This document shows, piece after piece, positions 21,052 through 21,052 of a stretch of DNA of 21,052 nucleotides. The DNA is taken from contig JAUYAJ010000694.1 of NCBI GenBank assembly GCA_030693565.1, positions 1 through 21,052 of the forward strand, in the 5' to 3' direction. A program made the translations under genes and the position numbers. Under the pieces are notes generated by a model. That model made no database searches. It was not told the DNA's origin and saw only the letters and a program-made list of their open reading frames with translations. The first letter of the stretch is position 1. Every line of letters begins with the position of its first letter. The DNA is from Rubrivivax sp. GTDB lineage: Bacteria > Pseudomonadota > Gammaproteobacteria > Burkholderiales > Burkholderiaceae_C.

Positions 21052-21052
21052 C

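Overview
This window is GC-rich proteobacterial DNA, most likely from a betaproteobacterium of the order Burkholderiales (Rubrivivax/Leptothrix/Ideonella-like). That placement is inferred from codon usage and from the combination of exosortase B, a B-type EpsI, EpsF/EpsG chain-length proteins and a PEP-CTERM protein. No rRNA, tRNA, CRISPR array or recognisable transposase gene was seen.

Layout. (1) 1-2327, plus strand: the 3' part of gmd, a DUF4258/DUF2283 toxin-antitoxin-like pair and fcl, so the GDP-L-fucose pathway with a small module wedged between its two genes. (2) 2328-5094: an accessory patch with a Doc/AbrB module, a PEP-CTERM protein gene and a PIN/Phd module. These are separated by four same-orientation copies of a ~125-bp palindromic-ended repeat. 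Two copies sit exactly at gene ends and have removed the native stop codons. (3) 5404-6615, plus strand: a secreted lipoprotein resembling heparin-lyase-I-type polysaccharide lyases. (4) 6652-21051, minus strand: one long, mostly overlapping exopolysaccharide operon. In transcription order it reads epsF-type chain-length protein (partial), epsG kinase, [MNT-HEPN], exosortase B, [68-aa ORF, antitoxin, VapC remnant], epsI, Wzy-like polymerase/ligase, Wzx flippase, GT4, hexapeptide acetyltransferase, GT4, PssD/Alg14-like, PssE/Alg13-like, Gfo/Idh/MocA oxidoreductase, and a TIM-barrel protein of unknown function.

How it works together. The minus-strand operon encodes a Wzx/Wzy-type exopolysaccharide system: nucleotide-sugar modification, lipid-linked repeat-unit assembly, O-acetylation, flipping, polymerisation and chain-length control. 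It is fused to the XrtB/EpsI protein-sorting system. The PEP-CTERM protein at 3.2-3.9 kb is a candidate XrtB substrate, gmd/fcl may supply GDP-fucose, and the lyase may trim the polymer.

The most unusual aspect is toxin-antitoxin modules of five different families (four apparently intact, one decayed) within 21 kb. Three of them sit at junctions between genes that are normally adjacent in EPS loci. The MNT-HEPN module is flanked by two diverged copies (58 of 68 bases identical by eye) of the epsG-end/xrtB-start junction. This is a visible insertion scar that left both neighbouring reading frames intact.
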